This document shows positions 12,139-24,500 of a stretch of 64,000 nt of DNA, piece by piece. The stretch is taken from NCBI RefSeq assembly GCF_029867415.1, contig NW_026706171.1:1-64000 (forward strand), written 5' to 3'. The position numbers were made by a program, and so were the translations under genes. The DNA comes from Vicia villosa. Its lineage: Eukaryota > Streptophyta > Magnoliopsida > Fabales > Fabaceae. Numbering within the stretch: position 1 is the stretch's first letter; each line of letters starts with the position of its first letter. The notes beneath the pieces are model-generated. The model worked only from the letters and a program-made list of their open reading frames with translations. It was not told the DNA's origin and searched no databases.

Positions 12139-14310
12139 AATCGATTGCACTAAGGGAGCAATCGATTGCACCCTTTGTTTTTGTGACATATTTTCCTTTT
12201 GATCAGTGAGCAAGAAATTTCACTTAGGGAGCAATCGATTGCACCCTTTGTTTTTGCATCAGATTTTCCTTTTGATCAGTGAGAGGCGAAATTTGAAAAA
12301 TGAAGGCAATTTTCAGCTTTGTGGGTTTTGACACCATTTTTATTTATTGGGAGAATATTCTTGATCTCATAATTAATTCCATACCTCATCATAATTAAAT
12401 TCTATCATAGACCCTCATTTGATGACATGTGCACCACTTGATCATAATTTTGGCTCCAAATTCATTTACCAAGCCTAATTTTGTTACCAAACCAAACTCC
12501 AAACCACCACTAATCCCAAGCCTAAATCCTATACATAGAGGTATCCCCTCATTCAATTCTCAAGCTTTTGATATCCAAAATCACCTTGCAAGAAAATATC
12601 TTGAAGCTTTTGATAGCCAAACTCACCTTGCAAGAAAATCTCTTGAAGCTTTTGATCGCCAAACTCACTCTTGCAAAATACTCTCTCAATCCTTTCCAAA
12701 ACCTAAATTCCGCTCAAAGCTCCATTTTCCAAAAGTTAATATGCTTTTCATTGAAGCTTACTAATCTTTGAGCTAAGCCTTTATCCATTCACTTTTTCTT
12801 CATCAATTTGTTGGTAGATCAAGGCATTTGGTGTTTATTCTTGAAGTTGATTTGAATTTTGAGCATAAATTGGTAAATATCTTGATTCATTTCCATCCTT
12901 CAAGATGTGATCCACTGTTGATTGTGTGTGCTACATCTTGAAGGATAGAAAAACACTTAGAAAGGGGGGGGGGGTTGAATAAGTGTATCTCAAAAACTTA
13001 GAAGATAAAAACAATCAACACAATGATTTTTATCATGGCTCGTTGTTAACCAAACTACTCCAATCCACCCCCTTAGAGTGATTTACCTCAACTGAGGATT
13101 TAATCCACTAATCCAACTGATTACAATGGTTTTCCACGTAGATAACCTCTAAGTCTTCTAGAGTCTACAGATAACAACTTGATCACTCCAGAAATCCTTC
13201 TAGAGTCTACAGATCACAACTTGATCACTCTAGGTATTCTTGTACAATCAATGTAAAATAAAGTTTACAAGAGTTTGAATGCTTCTAATAAAGCTGTAAT
13301 CACAACTGTGATATTTCTCTTAAGTTCTAAACCTAACACTCACTAAATATTACAAGAGTTTGTGAGGTTGAAGATGAAGTTCGTAAGCTTTTGAATTTGA
13401 CAACATTTTTGTATATTTGCGCAAGTGTTCTATTTTGCTTCTGATCAGAACTTCTATTTACAGGCGTTGAGAGGAAATGACCGTTGGGAGCATTTAATGC
13501 TTTGCGCGAATAGTACAACGCTGCATTTAATGTTTCACACTTTTGTCAACTACCTCGAGCCTTGCTTTTGCTGCTTTTACTGACTTTGCCTTTTGTAGCT
13601 TCTAACATTCCTTTTGTCAATCAGAGATTAGACGTTACAGACTTTCATCTTGTACTTTCTTCTGGACTCAGATTTTGTAGATAACAACGTTTGAATATCA
13701 GAGCCATCAGCTTTGGTGCAGAGCATCTTCTGTCTTCTGACTTTGAAGAGCTTTGAGCGTGATACCATCTAGAACTTCAGAGCTTGTTCTTCTGACTTTC
13801 ATTCTTCTGATGCTTTCCAGTTCATGTTCTGATTCTGCATGATCATCTTCTGATGTCTTGCTAGAGCATGTTCTGATGAAGCCATCTAGAACCTTCTGAG
13901 TCAGTTGCTTCTGAGCGCTGATTTGTGCATACTCTTTATATATTTCCTGAAATGGAAAATGCAAAGGATTAGAGTACCACATTATCTTATACAAAATTCA
14001 TACATAATGTTATCATCAAACACAGAATATTGATTAGAACAATTCTTGTTCTAACACATCTTTGGAGTTACTTTGGTGCTAATTGCTTATAATTTGATGG
14101 AATTTTTGTGCACAATGGTATCCAAGATCATAAGGTGTTTGATATATTGTTTAATCAAGTTTTCTCCCTTTAGATGCTATTTTTTTCTTCTGAAAAACAC
14201 ACAGTGCAAATCAAATTACCTTTGGAGTAAATCGATTTGCCTAACTGCTTTTTGTGTAGATTTTAAAAAATGCACAGTGCAAATCGATTGACCTCATGTG
14301 TAAATCGATT
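12139..14310 (+). repeat. Six AATCGATT palindromes in the solo LTR
   Basis: Copies at 12139-12146, 12160-12167, 12233-12240, 14230-14237, 14282-14289 and 14303-14310; four are followed by GCAC. Three lie on each side of the nested copia solo LTR, so they were closer before that insertion. Confidence 0.75.
12939..14056 (-). repeat. Nested copia (Sirevirus-type) solo LTR, TSD CATCT
   Basis: On the minus strand it starts TGTTAGAACAAG (14056) and ends ...CTATCCTTCA (12939). It is clearly related to the Sirevirus LTR at 46463-47528. Perfect 5-bp duplications CATCT lie at 12934-12938 and 14057-14061; no internal domain remains. A G-run sits at 12965-12974. The promoter TATA of the related LTR (TATAAATAG) reads TGTAAATAG here, so it is probably weakened. 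Confidence 0.93.
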
Positions 14311-16514
14311 GCACGCTGACATAGTGCTATTTTTTGTTTTTTTATTGTTTTGGTGATTTCTCTTCTTCCACTCATTTGTTTTAATGGTTACTTTGAAGTG
14401 CAAATTTAGAGGTCTAATTCCTCTTCAAATTCAATTGATTTAGGGTGTTGATGAAGTTGAATAAACATTCATTGATTCAAATCTATCATAGAATGAATTA
14501 TTTAATTCATTCTCGGTGCTTTGAGTTAATGATATGTTTAGTGCTTTAATCCATAGTATTAAGTGATTGAACTTGGAGATGGAAGGAACCTTGAATATGT
14601 GATTCATTCCTCTTCTTCATCTCTTTTATTTTGGTCGATGAAAATCTTAGATATCATTGGAATTATTTCGAGTTCTTGATGAAGATTAGATTGTTACCTC
14701 TTTTCTTTTTGTGCGATATCGCTTTCGGAGAACGGTCTACACATCGTTTCTCTTGCATGCATTAGCACTCAAATTGTTATTGAGCGGCCTCGTTGTAGGG
14801 TAACTTCTATATAAGTTACTTGGCGATTGCTTAACATAGCGCTACATTTTTTGCTCCACATCAAAAAGCGTCCCGTATTGGAAAATGATCATTCGTGGCC
14901 TAAACCTATGTTTACAAGCCCAGGGATGGTTGATTATTTGACAATTGGCTCAATACCTTTGAAAACTTATTGTGTAGAGATTTTGATTCTATCGATTCTC
15001 TGATAAGTTTTCATCAACCTTGGCCCAAGTTCATTATTCAACCATTACTGATAATTAACTTTAACAACTAACATTTAACAATTAACATCTAACTTTATTT
15101 TATGCTTCTTTTCTTATTTTTCTTTCCTTTATCTTTTATTTTTGCTTTATGCTTTATATTACCATTCACCATCCTTTATCATTGTTTATGTTTATGTTTA
15201 TTTTCCTTTGGTCCATTTGGACCTATGTTTATGTTTACGCATTTTTTCTTTTATCCACTTGGACCATACTTTTATTTTGTACTAAGACATTAATAATCAA
15301 ACTTAAACTCAAAAACTTAACGAGGACTTGGACTTTGGTTACCTTACCCTAAGCATGGAGGATGGACTATTGGACTGAGACCTTGATAGTGTAATTATAT
15401 TTTGTTTATCTGGAAGTCCTTGGAGTCTAAGGTATTGGGTTATTTCTCTTTGTGTATGCAGGTGATTCTTTAGAAGTCATTGATGGTTAATTCCAAGGCA
15501 ATGTAATTGGGAATTCATCTGTACACTGTCGTTACTCTGCCCAATTTTTGTCTCAAGTTCTATGGTGCTCTTCCAAGCCTTTGTGCAAGTTATGCATGGA
15601 TTTTATTTCATCTGGTACTTGGTATTATGCTTGCTTGGTTATGGTAATCCAAAGGATGAGAAATCTATATTGACTCTTTAATGTCAAGTGTTGGCTTCTT
15701 GTTTGGTTAGATTGTTCTTATCCTTAGCTTTTATTTTATGCTTTAGGATAGTCCCTTCATCTCATCACATCTTCTTTCATTTTCAAAATCTTCTCTCGTT
15801 TTTTTTTTCAAAATCTTCTTATGTTTGTAAATTTCTTCTAAAAAATCTTTTCTCCTAAAAATATCTTTTTCTCTTAGTGGCTTATCTTGAAAAAGTTTTA
15901 GACATGATTAATTGTTGTTGTGAGATGTAAATTCCCAAAGTCTTGATATTGATTGATATGATGAAACCTTTTCCACTTGAAAGAGTTAGTGGCATACTTG
16001 TTGATTTATCCAAGTTGGAGCCCTTCTTTCTTTTGTGATGCAAAGGATCCATTTATTCTCATGTTCAAGATAATTGGCTGAGTATTCTCTACTATGATGA
16101 TAAAGTGTCTATCCAATTTTAAATATTTTGTTTCCATTTTAAATGGAACTACAATTGCTCTGAATTCTCCATTGTACTCAGGAGGTATGTAGGCACAAGA
16201 TGTAATGTCTTGCCGAGCATAATTTTAAAATAAACCAACTCTTTTTCTTTTTTCACACAATTCTCTTTTTACACAGATTTTCAAAAAGGTTCCTGTGGAG
16301 TACCACAAATGTAGGGGGTGCTAATACCTTCCCCTTACATAATCAACACCCGTACCTAGAATCTCTCTTTTTATTATTTTTGTTTTAAAAACTTCTTTGG
16401 GTTTATTTCGCTCTTTTCCCTTTCCTTTGGAAACTATAAAGCGCGGTGGCGACTTTCACTAAAATAATGAGTCAAGTCAATCAATAGCTTTGGTCTCAAT
16501 TTTTCCCCGCTACA

Positions 16515-18415
16515 ATTAGAAATTGTATACTTGAATTATTCACATGTATCCTTTATATAGCAGGGAGGTTAACTACCCGTTATTTGCTAGGCATGTGATG
16601 CGAGAAGCCGTTAGATTCATCTTGGATCTGGATCGTTTGTATTCCTCTTTAAAGTACTTCCCTTGAGCTGCAAGCAATCTACACAAATGGTAATTTCCAC
16701 TGCATGGTCAGTTGATGGGCATTTTGGTTGGCTAAAAATAGATGCCCCCTAAATTGTTGTCTCGGTACGAAGGTGCAAGGGTTTGTTGTATCTTCCTAGT
16801 TCTAGAGAAAAATATTAGTTTTTTATTTTTATTTTATTTTAAATATTTATTTTTAAAGTAAAAAATAGTATTCAGCATCTTTAATGTGATATTTTTATGG
16901 AATTGATTATGATGAAGATGGCAACGAGTAGGGACAAAGTAGATGATGATGACGATGATGATGATTAATTGTTAAAATTATTTTATGAATATTTGTTAAT
17001 TGAATAATAGTTACAAATAAATTTTATGTTCAATAAATAATTTTGAATGACAGTAAAATAGGAAAATGAAAATGTTATTGGATATGTCATATCTCTTATC
17101 CAACACTTAAAAAATAAAATGAAATGAGGATGAAAACTTTTTGAAATTAAAATGGGAGATTAAATTCATAAATTGATTAAAATGGAGGGATCAAAATTGT
17201 AATTTAATCTAATTTAAATAATATATCATATAAGAAATTTTGGGTCTCAGAAAAACACCTAATTACCCCAATCTAATGTGTTGCCATTTGTCCAAAATAG
17301 AGGTATTTGAGGTCTTTTTTTCATTTTTTCCAACTTTTATTAATATTATATTCTATTCATTAGCTAATATAAAGACTAAATCAATTTTTTTTATTCATTT
17401 GTACATTTTTTTCTCTCTCCTAATTCTGCATCACAACCACTTTACATCTCTCTCACGCACTGCCTCCTTCTTCTACTTCTTTCTTTTTCCTCTTTTTATT
17501 TTTGAAATCAAATAGAAACAAGCAATAATCTGTGTCATCAAATCTAATTTTTTTTATTCTTTTATGCAGCAACAAAATATGGAAAGGACTCTGAGATAGT
17601 GGTTCCTCACTCCGAAGAGGTTGTTGTTGAAGGCCCCCAACCTATGGAAGGTATTTTGCTTCTTTAAGTTTTACAATCTTGCTTTTTGAACAATTTTTTT
17701 CTTATTTTTAGGGTTCAATTTCCGAGTTGATGTTAGACAATGAGTGAGGTTTTTTTTTTTATATTGATATGGGAGGTCGAAAAAATAGAGTTGAGAGAAA
17801 GATGTTGATGGTTTGTGAAGTTTGGTAGTTTACAGAGTTGACATGAGGAAGTTAAGGGTGAGTTAGAAGTATGTAGTATGGTGCTTCACAATTTAGGATG
17901 AGCTTGGAAGGTGGTATACGACGGTTTTGGACGGAAGTGAGCTTGGTTGTTGAAGTTTCGGCCTGTTGTTGTGGTTGCCGGAAGTGTTTCCGTCAGAGGT
18001 GAGTTGAGAAATGGAGGTCCGATGTGGTTGCAAGGTGGTGATGCGAAGGAAATGGTGTGGTTTCAGTGGATGTTAAAACGAAGTGGTGAAATGGTGTTTA
18101 CATGGTTGTTGTTGGAACCTTGACCAAAGTTGTTATGGTGGTTCCGATGGAAGTTGATATATGCCATTGTTTCAGCTTTTGGTTTCTTTTATACATACAA
18201 AGCTTTTTCTAAGTTTCTTCAAGAAATGAAAGAGAGGGTACTAGTGTGACTGCCATTGGTTTTTACTGAGTGAGGCAATTAACAAGTGGGCGGCTATTGT
18301 ACAAAAAATGGTGGTATTGATTTGGCTTCATGGTCTTGAGAAAAATGAGAGGTGATTCGTTATGAGAAAAGAGGATCGATATTTTTATTGGATGCAAAAG
18401 AGAGCGAAAAGTATA
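16515..18415. other. Non-coding flank between the solo LTR and the Sirevirus
   Basis: No complete gene recognised. The stretch is AT-rich with a GATGATGAC-type microsatellite near 16936-16965. A pyrimidine-rich block at 17380-17500 precedes a possible short exon (17570-17650). GGTGG/GTTGTGG-rich text at 17900-18130 has no open frame. Confidence 0.5.
17570..17650 (+). other. Possible orphan exon, unrecognised
   Basis: A pyrimidine run ending TTATGCAG looks like a splice acceptor. About 81 bp follow, open in only one frame (Gly/Glu/Val/Pro-rich, no recognised domain), then GGTATTTTG looks like a donor. No partner exon is visible nearby. It may be a captured or relict gene fragment, or chance. 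Confidence 0.2.
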
Positions 18416-18724
18416 TGTAGTTGCAAAAGCATCCCAAGCATAGTTTGTTTTGATGAAGACAATATGGACATCAAGCTTTCATAAAGGATGTGCAAAAAGA
18501 ATCTCAAGTCTTAAAGCAAAGAACACACAATTTCAAAGTCTTGAAGAAATAATAAAGATTCAAGAATCAAGCAATAAATGGCAAAGGTATAAACAATACT
18601 CACTTTGACATATAATTGTTCACAAAATATACTCTCATGCATATCATAATCATGAACAAGTCTCATATATCAAAGAGTTCATTTAAAACCTTTTTCATAG
18701 TTAAAATTCAAAATAAAGGTTTTA

Positions 18725-18904
18725 GGAACCGGGTTGTCCCTATGGGGGAACCGGTTCCCAGCATTCTCAAATTTCAGCAATCTGTGGTTTACTATGGGGA
18801 ACCGGGTTGTCCCTATGCAGGAACCGGTTCCCACGTTCAAAATTTGAATATTTCTGCTGTAACGTTCAGCAGGAACCGGGTTGTCCTATGCAGGAACCGG
18901 TTCC
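18725..18904 (+). repeat. Three GGAACCGGTTCC palindrome modules in the LTR
   Basis: Each module is GGAACCGGGTTGTCC, then 5-6 bases, then the perfect 12-bp palindrome GGAACCGGTTCC. The palindromes lie at 18747-18758, 18820-18831 and 18893-18904, about 73 bp apart. The same set recurs in the 3' LTR at 27222-27401. Confidence 0.93.
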
Positions 18905-19020
18905 TACTGAACCAGTGTGTTTTTCCATTGCATTTTACACTCAAACGAAATTGTCTTTATACCTTTTAAACATTGCATTGTTTCATGGAAAAATAACCTT
19001 TTGAAGAGGTGTTTTACACA

Positions 19021-19029
19021 CTATATATT
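19021..19029 (+). promoter_or_regulatory. Sirevirus LTR TATA box
   Basis: CTATATATT about 115 bp after the last palindrome module, followed by a pyrimidine-rich stretch suited to a start region. The 3' LTR has the same at 27518-27526. Confidence 0.6.
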
Positions 19030-19707
19030 ACACATCTTTCATATTCAAAAATCACCTTCTTCATTAACAATTCATAATCATAAATTTCATTATTTCCAAG
19101 TGTCCACAAACCAGAATTTTTATATGAAACTTTCTACACACATTTTCATAGAGAATTCATTCAAAGTTTCATGCATACATTATTGTGAACACTTATATTC
19201 AGTTTGAGAATTGTTTATTTGAAGAAGAAGATCAATCCAAGATTGATAGTGCTATACAAATTTCATCTAAATCTCTTGTATAAATTCAAAAGTATTATCT
19301 CCTTACTATCCAGGATTGTTGGAAGTAAGTGTTGTGTTTGAAGAGGATTGTTCTTCATTCACATTAGTATTGATTTGATCTTAAAGGTGTTAAGAACCTT
19401 TGATCACCCTATAGGTTAGATAGTTGACATAGGATTGTACAATATTTCTAACTATAGTGAAATCTCTTTCGTGTTTGAAAGGGGACTGGAGTACTCTCGG
19501 ATTGTGAGGGGAACCAGTATATATCGTTGCGTCCTTTACTTTTCGGCACTTTATAGCTTTTATCACCATTACCAAAGAAAAGAAAAGAACCTTACAAAAA
19601 CCTTCAAACACTTAACCAAAAAGTATTAGAAATATTCTCATAAAACCGATTAAATTTTTGAAAACCTAATTCACCCCCCCTCTTAGGTACACTCGTATAC
19701 TTACATT

Positions 19708-19719
19708 TGGCATCAGAGC
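19708..19719 (+). other. Primer binding site, initiator tRNA-Met type
   Basis: TGGCATCAGAGC, two bases after the LTR end, matches the usual copia primer site TGGTATCAGAGC with one change. Confidence 0.88.
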
Positions 19720-19752
19720 AAGTTATAGGTAACTTGTTCCTAAAGATCCAGA

Positions 19753-21516
19753 ATGGCTTCCGCAAATCAAAGACCGGTTTTCAAAGATGGTGGTTCTAAC
19801 AACAAGCCTCCATTGTTTTGTGGTGAATATTTTGACTTTTGGAAAATCCAAATGAAGGCTCATCTAGAAGCACAAGGAGAAGAAGTTTGGGAGGCTGTCC
19901 TACAAGGTCCTCATGTTCCTACAACGGTCGTTAATGGTGTTGGATCGGAGAAACCTAAAGCGTCGTGGGATGATAATGATAGAAAAAGGGTTCTTGCTGA
20001 CAAAAAGGCGATCAGTCTCCTTCATGGTGCTCTTAGTATGGATGAATTCTTCCGAATATCAACATGTACAACATCAAAGGAAATTTGGGATACTCTTGTA
20101 GAAACTCATGAAGGTACCGCTGAAGTTAAAAGATCAAGGTTGAATACTTTAAGTCAAGAGTACGAACTGTTTAGAATGAAGCCCGGAGAAACTATTCTCG
20201 ATTTGCAAAAACGATTCGTACATTTGACAAATCACTTGAAGGCACTTGGTAAGACTCTTACTACCGAAGAACTTAATCTTAAAGTGCTCAGATCCTTAAC
20301 TAGAGAATGGCAACCGAAAGTAACAGCGATATCCGAGAAAAAGAATCTATCTAGAATGACTTCCGCAACATTGTTCGGTAAACTTCAAGAATATGAGACG
20401 GAACTTGGAAGATTAGAAAAGCATGAAAACTTAGAGAAGAAATCCAAAGGCATTGCATTAAAGGTAGATTCAAAGGAAAGCAAAATGAAAGATACATCGG
20501 ATGAAGATGAAAACTTCATGCTTCTTGTAAAAAGGTTAGGCAAATTTTTTGGTAATAAAAATAATATTGATAATGCTAACTTTGTCAAAAGGAAGAAATT
20601 CTCAAAGCATAAAGATAAAGAAGCATCCACTTCATCACAAGAAGTAACATGCTATGAATGTGGGAAACAAGGACACATAAAGCCGGAATGTCCAAAACTT
20701 TCTAAGAAGAATGGTTTCAAAGGCAAGAATGAATTCAAAAAGAAAAGGGCCTACATAGCATGGGAAGATAATGAAGTAAGTTCTTCATCGGACTCCGATA
20801 GTGACGAAAGTGCAAATCTAGCATTGATGGCATCACACCACTCCGATGATGAAGAAGGCGAGGTTAGTTACGATGATCCTCTTTTTAATAATGGTGCACA
20901 AGGTGCAATAAATGAATTGTTAAATGAGTGTAAAATTCTCTATAAAACTATCTCATCTCAAAAGAAGATAATATCATCTTTAGAAGAGAAAGTTAAGATA
21001 ATTGAAGAAGAACATAAAAATGACAAAGAAAAAATGATTAGTGTTCAAGAAGATAATGTTGCATGCAAGAATTGTGAATCACTTTCCTTCCAAATTGTCC
21101 AATTAAAACGTGTTTTAGAAAGATATGAAAAAGGGCAAATTGGATTGGAAAATGTTCTTAGCACACAAAGATACTCCAATGATAAGAGCGGACTTGGTTT
21201 CTCTAAATTTGATAAATCAACATCCAACAAGACTATCTTTGTCAAAGCTAGTAACCAACCAATTCAAGAGAAAGTGATCAAGCCTAAAGTAATGCAACAT
21301 TATCCTAAAAGGAAGAACTTTATTAAGAAGAAATCTTATCCTCCTAGATATAGAAGTAACTTTGAACCTACTTGTTTTTATTGTGGTATTATTGGTCACA
21401 CACCCAATGCTTGTTATGTAAGGAACTTTAGTGTTCCTAGTGGACATTATGTATGGGTGAAGAAAGGAACTAACTATGATGGACCCAAAGCCGTTTGGGT
21501 ACCTAACAAAACTTAA
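19753..21516 (+). CDS. gag: Sirevirus Gag (nucleocapsid/capsid) protein
   Basis: 587 residues. The protein assembles the virus-like particle and binds element RNA. The N-terminal third has the copia Gag pattern (a WKIQMKAHLEAQ-like helix near residue 35, then the DUF4219/UBN2-type region). A CCHC zinc knuckle CYECGKQGHIKPEC lies at 300-313, an acidic Ser-rich segment and coiled coil at about 345-470, and a second CCHC-like box CFYCGIIGHTPNAC at 541-554. The ATG at 19753 is the first after the primer site and starts the conserved MAS-type opening. The ORF ends with TAA (21514-21516). Pol resumes in the same frame after a second stop, TAG (21526-21528), so Gag may be made alone by default. No internal disruption. 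Confidence 0.93.
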   Translation: MASANQRPVFKDGGSNNKPPLFCGEYFDFWKIQMKAHLEAQGEEVWEAVLQGPHVPTTVVNGVGSEKPKASWDDNDRKRVLADKKAISLLHGALSMDEFFRISTCTTSKEIWDTLVETHEGTAEVKRSRLNTLSQEYELFRMKPGETILDLQKRFVHLTNHLKALGKTLTTEELNLKVLRSLTREWQPKVTAISEKKNLSRMTSATLFGKLQEYETELGRLEKHENLEKKSKGIALKVDSKESKMKDTSDEDENFMLLVKRLGKFFGNKNNIDNANFVKRKKFSKHKDKEASTSSQEVTCYECGKQGHIKPECPKLSKKNGFKGKNEFKKKRAYIAWEDNEVSSSSDSDSDESANLALMASHHSDDEEGEVSYDDPLFNNGAQGAINELLNECKILYKTISSQKKIISSLEEKVKIIEEEHKNDKEKMISVQEDNVACKNCESLSFQIVQLKRVLERYEKGQIGLENVLSTQRYSNDKSGLGFSKFDKSTSNKTIFVKASNQPIQEKVIKPKVMQHYPKRKNFIKKKSYPPRYRSNFEPTCFYCGIIGHTPNACYVRNFSVPSGHYVWVKKGTNYDGPKAVWVPNKT

Positions 21517-21534
21517 TTTGTTTTGTAGGTTTGC

Positions 21535-24500
21535 TTGAAGACCACTTCAAACCTATGGTATCTAGATAGTGGTTGTTCAAAGCATATGACGGGTGACCTA
21601 AACCAATTTTCAGATCTAAAGTTAAAGGCCAAGGGTTTTGTCACTTATGGAGACAACAATAAGGGAAGAATTCTTGGCAAAGGCAAAGTTGGTGCACCAC
21701 CTTTCACATCAATTGAAGATGTTCTTTATGTTGAAGGACTAAAGCATAATCTTCTAAGCATTAGCCAACTTTGTGACAAAGGCTTCAAGATCAAATTCAC
21801 TAAGGAAGAATGCTTGATCATCGATGAAGTCACCAATGAGGTAAAACTCAAAGGTACAAGAATTAATAACATTTTTATGATTTCTTTAAATGATTTATCT
21901 TTGAAAGTAAAATGTCTTTTGGTAAACAATAATGAATCATGGTTATGGCATAAAAGAGCAGCCCATATTCATATGGATCATTTAAATAAGTTAACCAAAC
22001 ATGATCTTGTCATTGGGTTACCTAAGATAAAGTTTGTCAAAGATAAACTATGTGATGCATGTCAAAAGGGAAAGCAAACCAAATCATCTTTCAAACCAAA
22101 GAATGTGGTGACTACAACAAGACCACTTCAATTATTGCATATGGATCTATTTGGTCCATCAAGGACAAGAAGCTTCGGAGGTAATGTATACGCTTTAGTT
22201 ATTGTTGATGATTATTCTAGATATTCTTGGACTTTGTTTCTTGTGCAGAAAAGTGATGCTTTTAGAGCCTTTAAGAAGTATGCAAAACAAATCCAAAATG
22301 AAAAATCATTAAAGATTGTATCCATAAGAAGTGATCATGGTGGAGAGTTTCAAAATGCATCGTTTGAAGAATTTTGTGAAGAACATGGTATCTCTCATAA
22401 TTTTTCAGCACCAAGAACTCCACAACAAAATGGAGTAGTTGAAAGGAAAAATAGGTTTCTAGTGGAACTTGCAAGAACAATGCTTAGTGATGCAAATCTT
22501 CCTAAATATTTTTGGGCGGATGCGGTTAGTACGGCATGTTATGTTGGAAATCGAATAATCATTAGACCTATCTTAAAGAAGACTCCATATGAACTCTTCA
22601 AAGGAAGAAAGCCAAACATTGCTCATTTTCACATTTTTGGATGCAAGTGCTTTGTTCTTAACAATGACAAAGACAATCTTGGTAAGTTTGATGAGAAATC
22701 CGATGAAGGTATATTTCTTGGTTATTCTCTTTCTAGTAAAGCATATAGAATTTATAATAAAAGAACTTTAACTATTGAAGAATCCATGCATGTATCTTTT
22801 GATGAGACTAACACTTCCAAAGAGGAAGAAGTTATTTGTGATGGTGATGATCCTTTAGATTTACCCCCGGAAGAACCTTCAATTGATACAATTGTGAAGG
22901 CACCGGAAGAACTTTCAAATGATATAATTGAGAAGGCACCGGAAGTACAACAAGAAAGTGTTCAACAAGAAAGTGTACAACAAGAATCAAACACCAATGA
23001 TCTACCAAAAGAATGGAGAACTCATAGAGATCATCCTATTGATAAAGTTATTGGTGATATTAGTCAAGGAGTTGCAACAAGATTAAATCTCAAAGATGTG
23101 TGCTTACACATGGCTTTTGTTTCTCAAATTGAACCTTCCAAAGTTGATGAAGCCTTAGGAGACGATCAATGGATAAATGCAATGCAAGAAGAATTAAATC
23201 AATTCGAAAGAAATCAAGTTTGGGAACTTGTTCCTAGACCAAGTAATAAACATATCATAGGTACTCGATGGGTGTTTAAGAACAAACTTGATGAGAATGG
23301 TATAATTGTTCGAAACAAAGCAAGATTGGTGGCCCAAGGTTACAATCAAGAAGAAGGAATCGACTTTGAAGAAACATTTGCTCCGGTTGCAAGGTTAGAA
23401 GCTATCCGTCTTTTACTTGCTTATGCATGTTCATTAAATTTTCAGCTTTATCAAATGGACGTCAAGAGCGCATTCTTAAATGGCTACATCAATGAAGAAG
23501 TCTATGTCAAACAACCCCCGGGATTTGAAGACTTCAAAAATCCTTCACATGTCTTTAAGTTGAGAAAGGCTCTTTATGGATTAAAGCAAGCACCTAGAGC
23601 ATGGTATGATAGACTTAGCAATTTTTTGTGTGAAAAGGGTTTCGAAAAGGGTAAGGTTGATAAAACTTTGTTCATTAAGAAAATCAAGAGTAACACTTTA
23701 TTGGTTCAAGTCTATGTTGATGATATCATTTTTGGATCGACTAACAAAGAAATGTGTGAGGAATTCTCATTGATGATGCAAGGAGAATTCGAGATGTCTA
23801 TGATGGGAAAGATGAATTACTTTCTTGGACTACAAATTAAGCAACTCAAAGATGGAATCTTTATCAATCAATCCAAATATTGTAAAGAACTATTAAAGAA
23901 GTTTGATATGGATAATTGCAAAGCAATGAATACTCCAATGGGCTCCGGTACATATGTTGATCAAGATGAATCCGGTACTCCAATTGATATTACTAAATAT
24001 CGAGGTATGATTGGTTCTTTATTATATCTGACGGCAAGCCGTCCTGACATAATGTTTAGTGTTTGTCTTTGTGCTCGCTTTCAAGCAAATCCAAAGGAAT
24101 CACATCTTATGGCGGTTAAAAGGATCATGAAGTATCTCAAAGGAACAACCAACGTTGGCTTATGGTATCCAAAAGGTAGTGTTTGCAATTTAATTGGTTA
24201 TTCTGACGCGGATTATGCAGGATGTAAAACTGATCGTAAAAGCACAAGTGGTACTTGTCACATTCTTGGAAATGCATTAGTATCATGGGCTTGTAAAAAG
24301 CAAGCATGTGTTGCTCTTAGTACGGCCGAAGCAGAATACATAGCAGCAGGTAGTTGTTGTGCACAAATTCTTTGGCTTAAGCAACAACTTCGTGACTACG
24401 GACTTGATCTCGGATGCATTCCTCTTCGATGCGACAATACAAGTGCTATAAATATTACAAAGAATCCGGTCATGCATTCAAGAACCAAACACATAGACAT

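Larger units (their letters stand above)
11869..16514 (+). repeat. Ogre-type solo LTR with a nested solo LTR
   Basis: Starts TGCCATACCCCAATTTTTG and ends CCCCGCTACA. Host sequence continues on both sides and there is no primer site or internal region, so this is a solo LTR. Flanks are ATTAT (11864-11868) and ATTAG (16515-16519), four of five matching. Near the 3' end it has the shared Ogre U5 features: GGGTGCTAATACCTTCCCC at 16316-16334 and TGGCGACTTT at 16447-16456. Without the nested insert it is about 3.5 kb. Small ORFs inside are not supported. Confidence 0.8.
18416..19705 (+). repeat. Sirevirus 5' LTR, 1290 bp
   Basis: Starts TGTAGTTGC and ends CTTACA. It holds three palindrome modules (18725-18904) and a TATA box at 19021-19029. 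The small ORFs inside read through the palindromes (Asn-Arg-Phe-Pro repeats) and are not genes. Confidence 0.95.

Noticed and set aside
18616..19207. ORFs inside the Sirevirus LTR (repeated identically at 27113-27704)
   Set aside because: They read through the GGAACCGGTTCC repeats and non-coding LTR text, without domains; duplication is due to the two LTRs.
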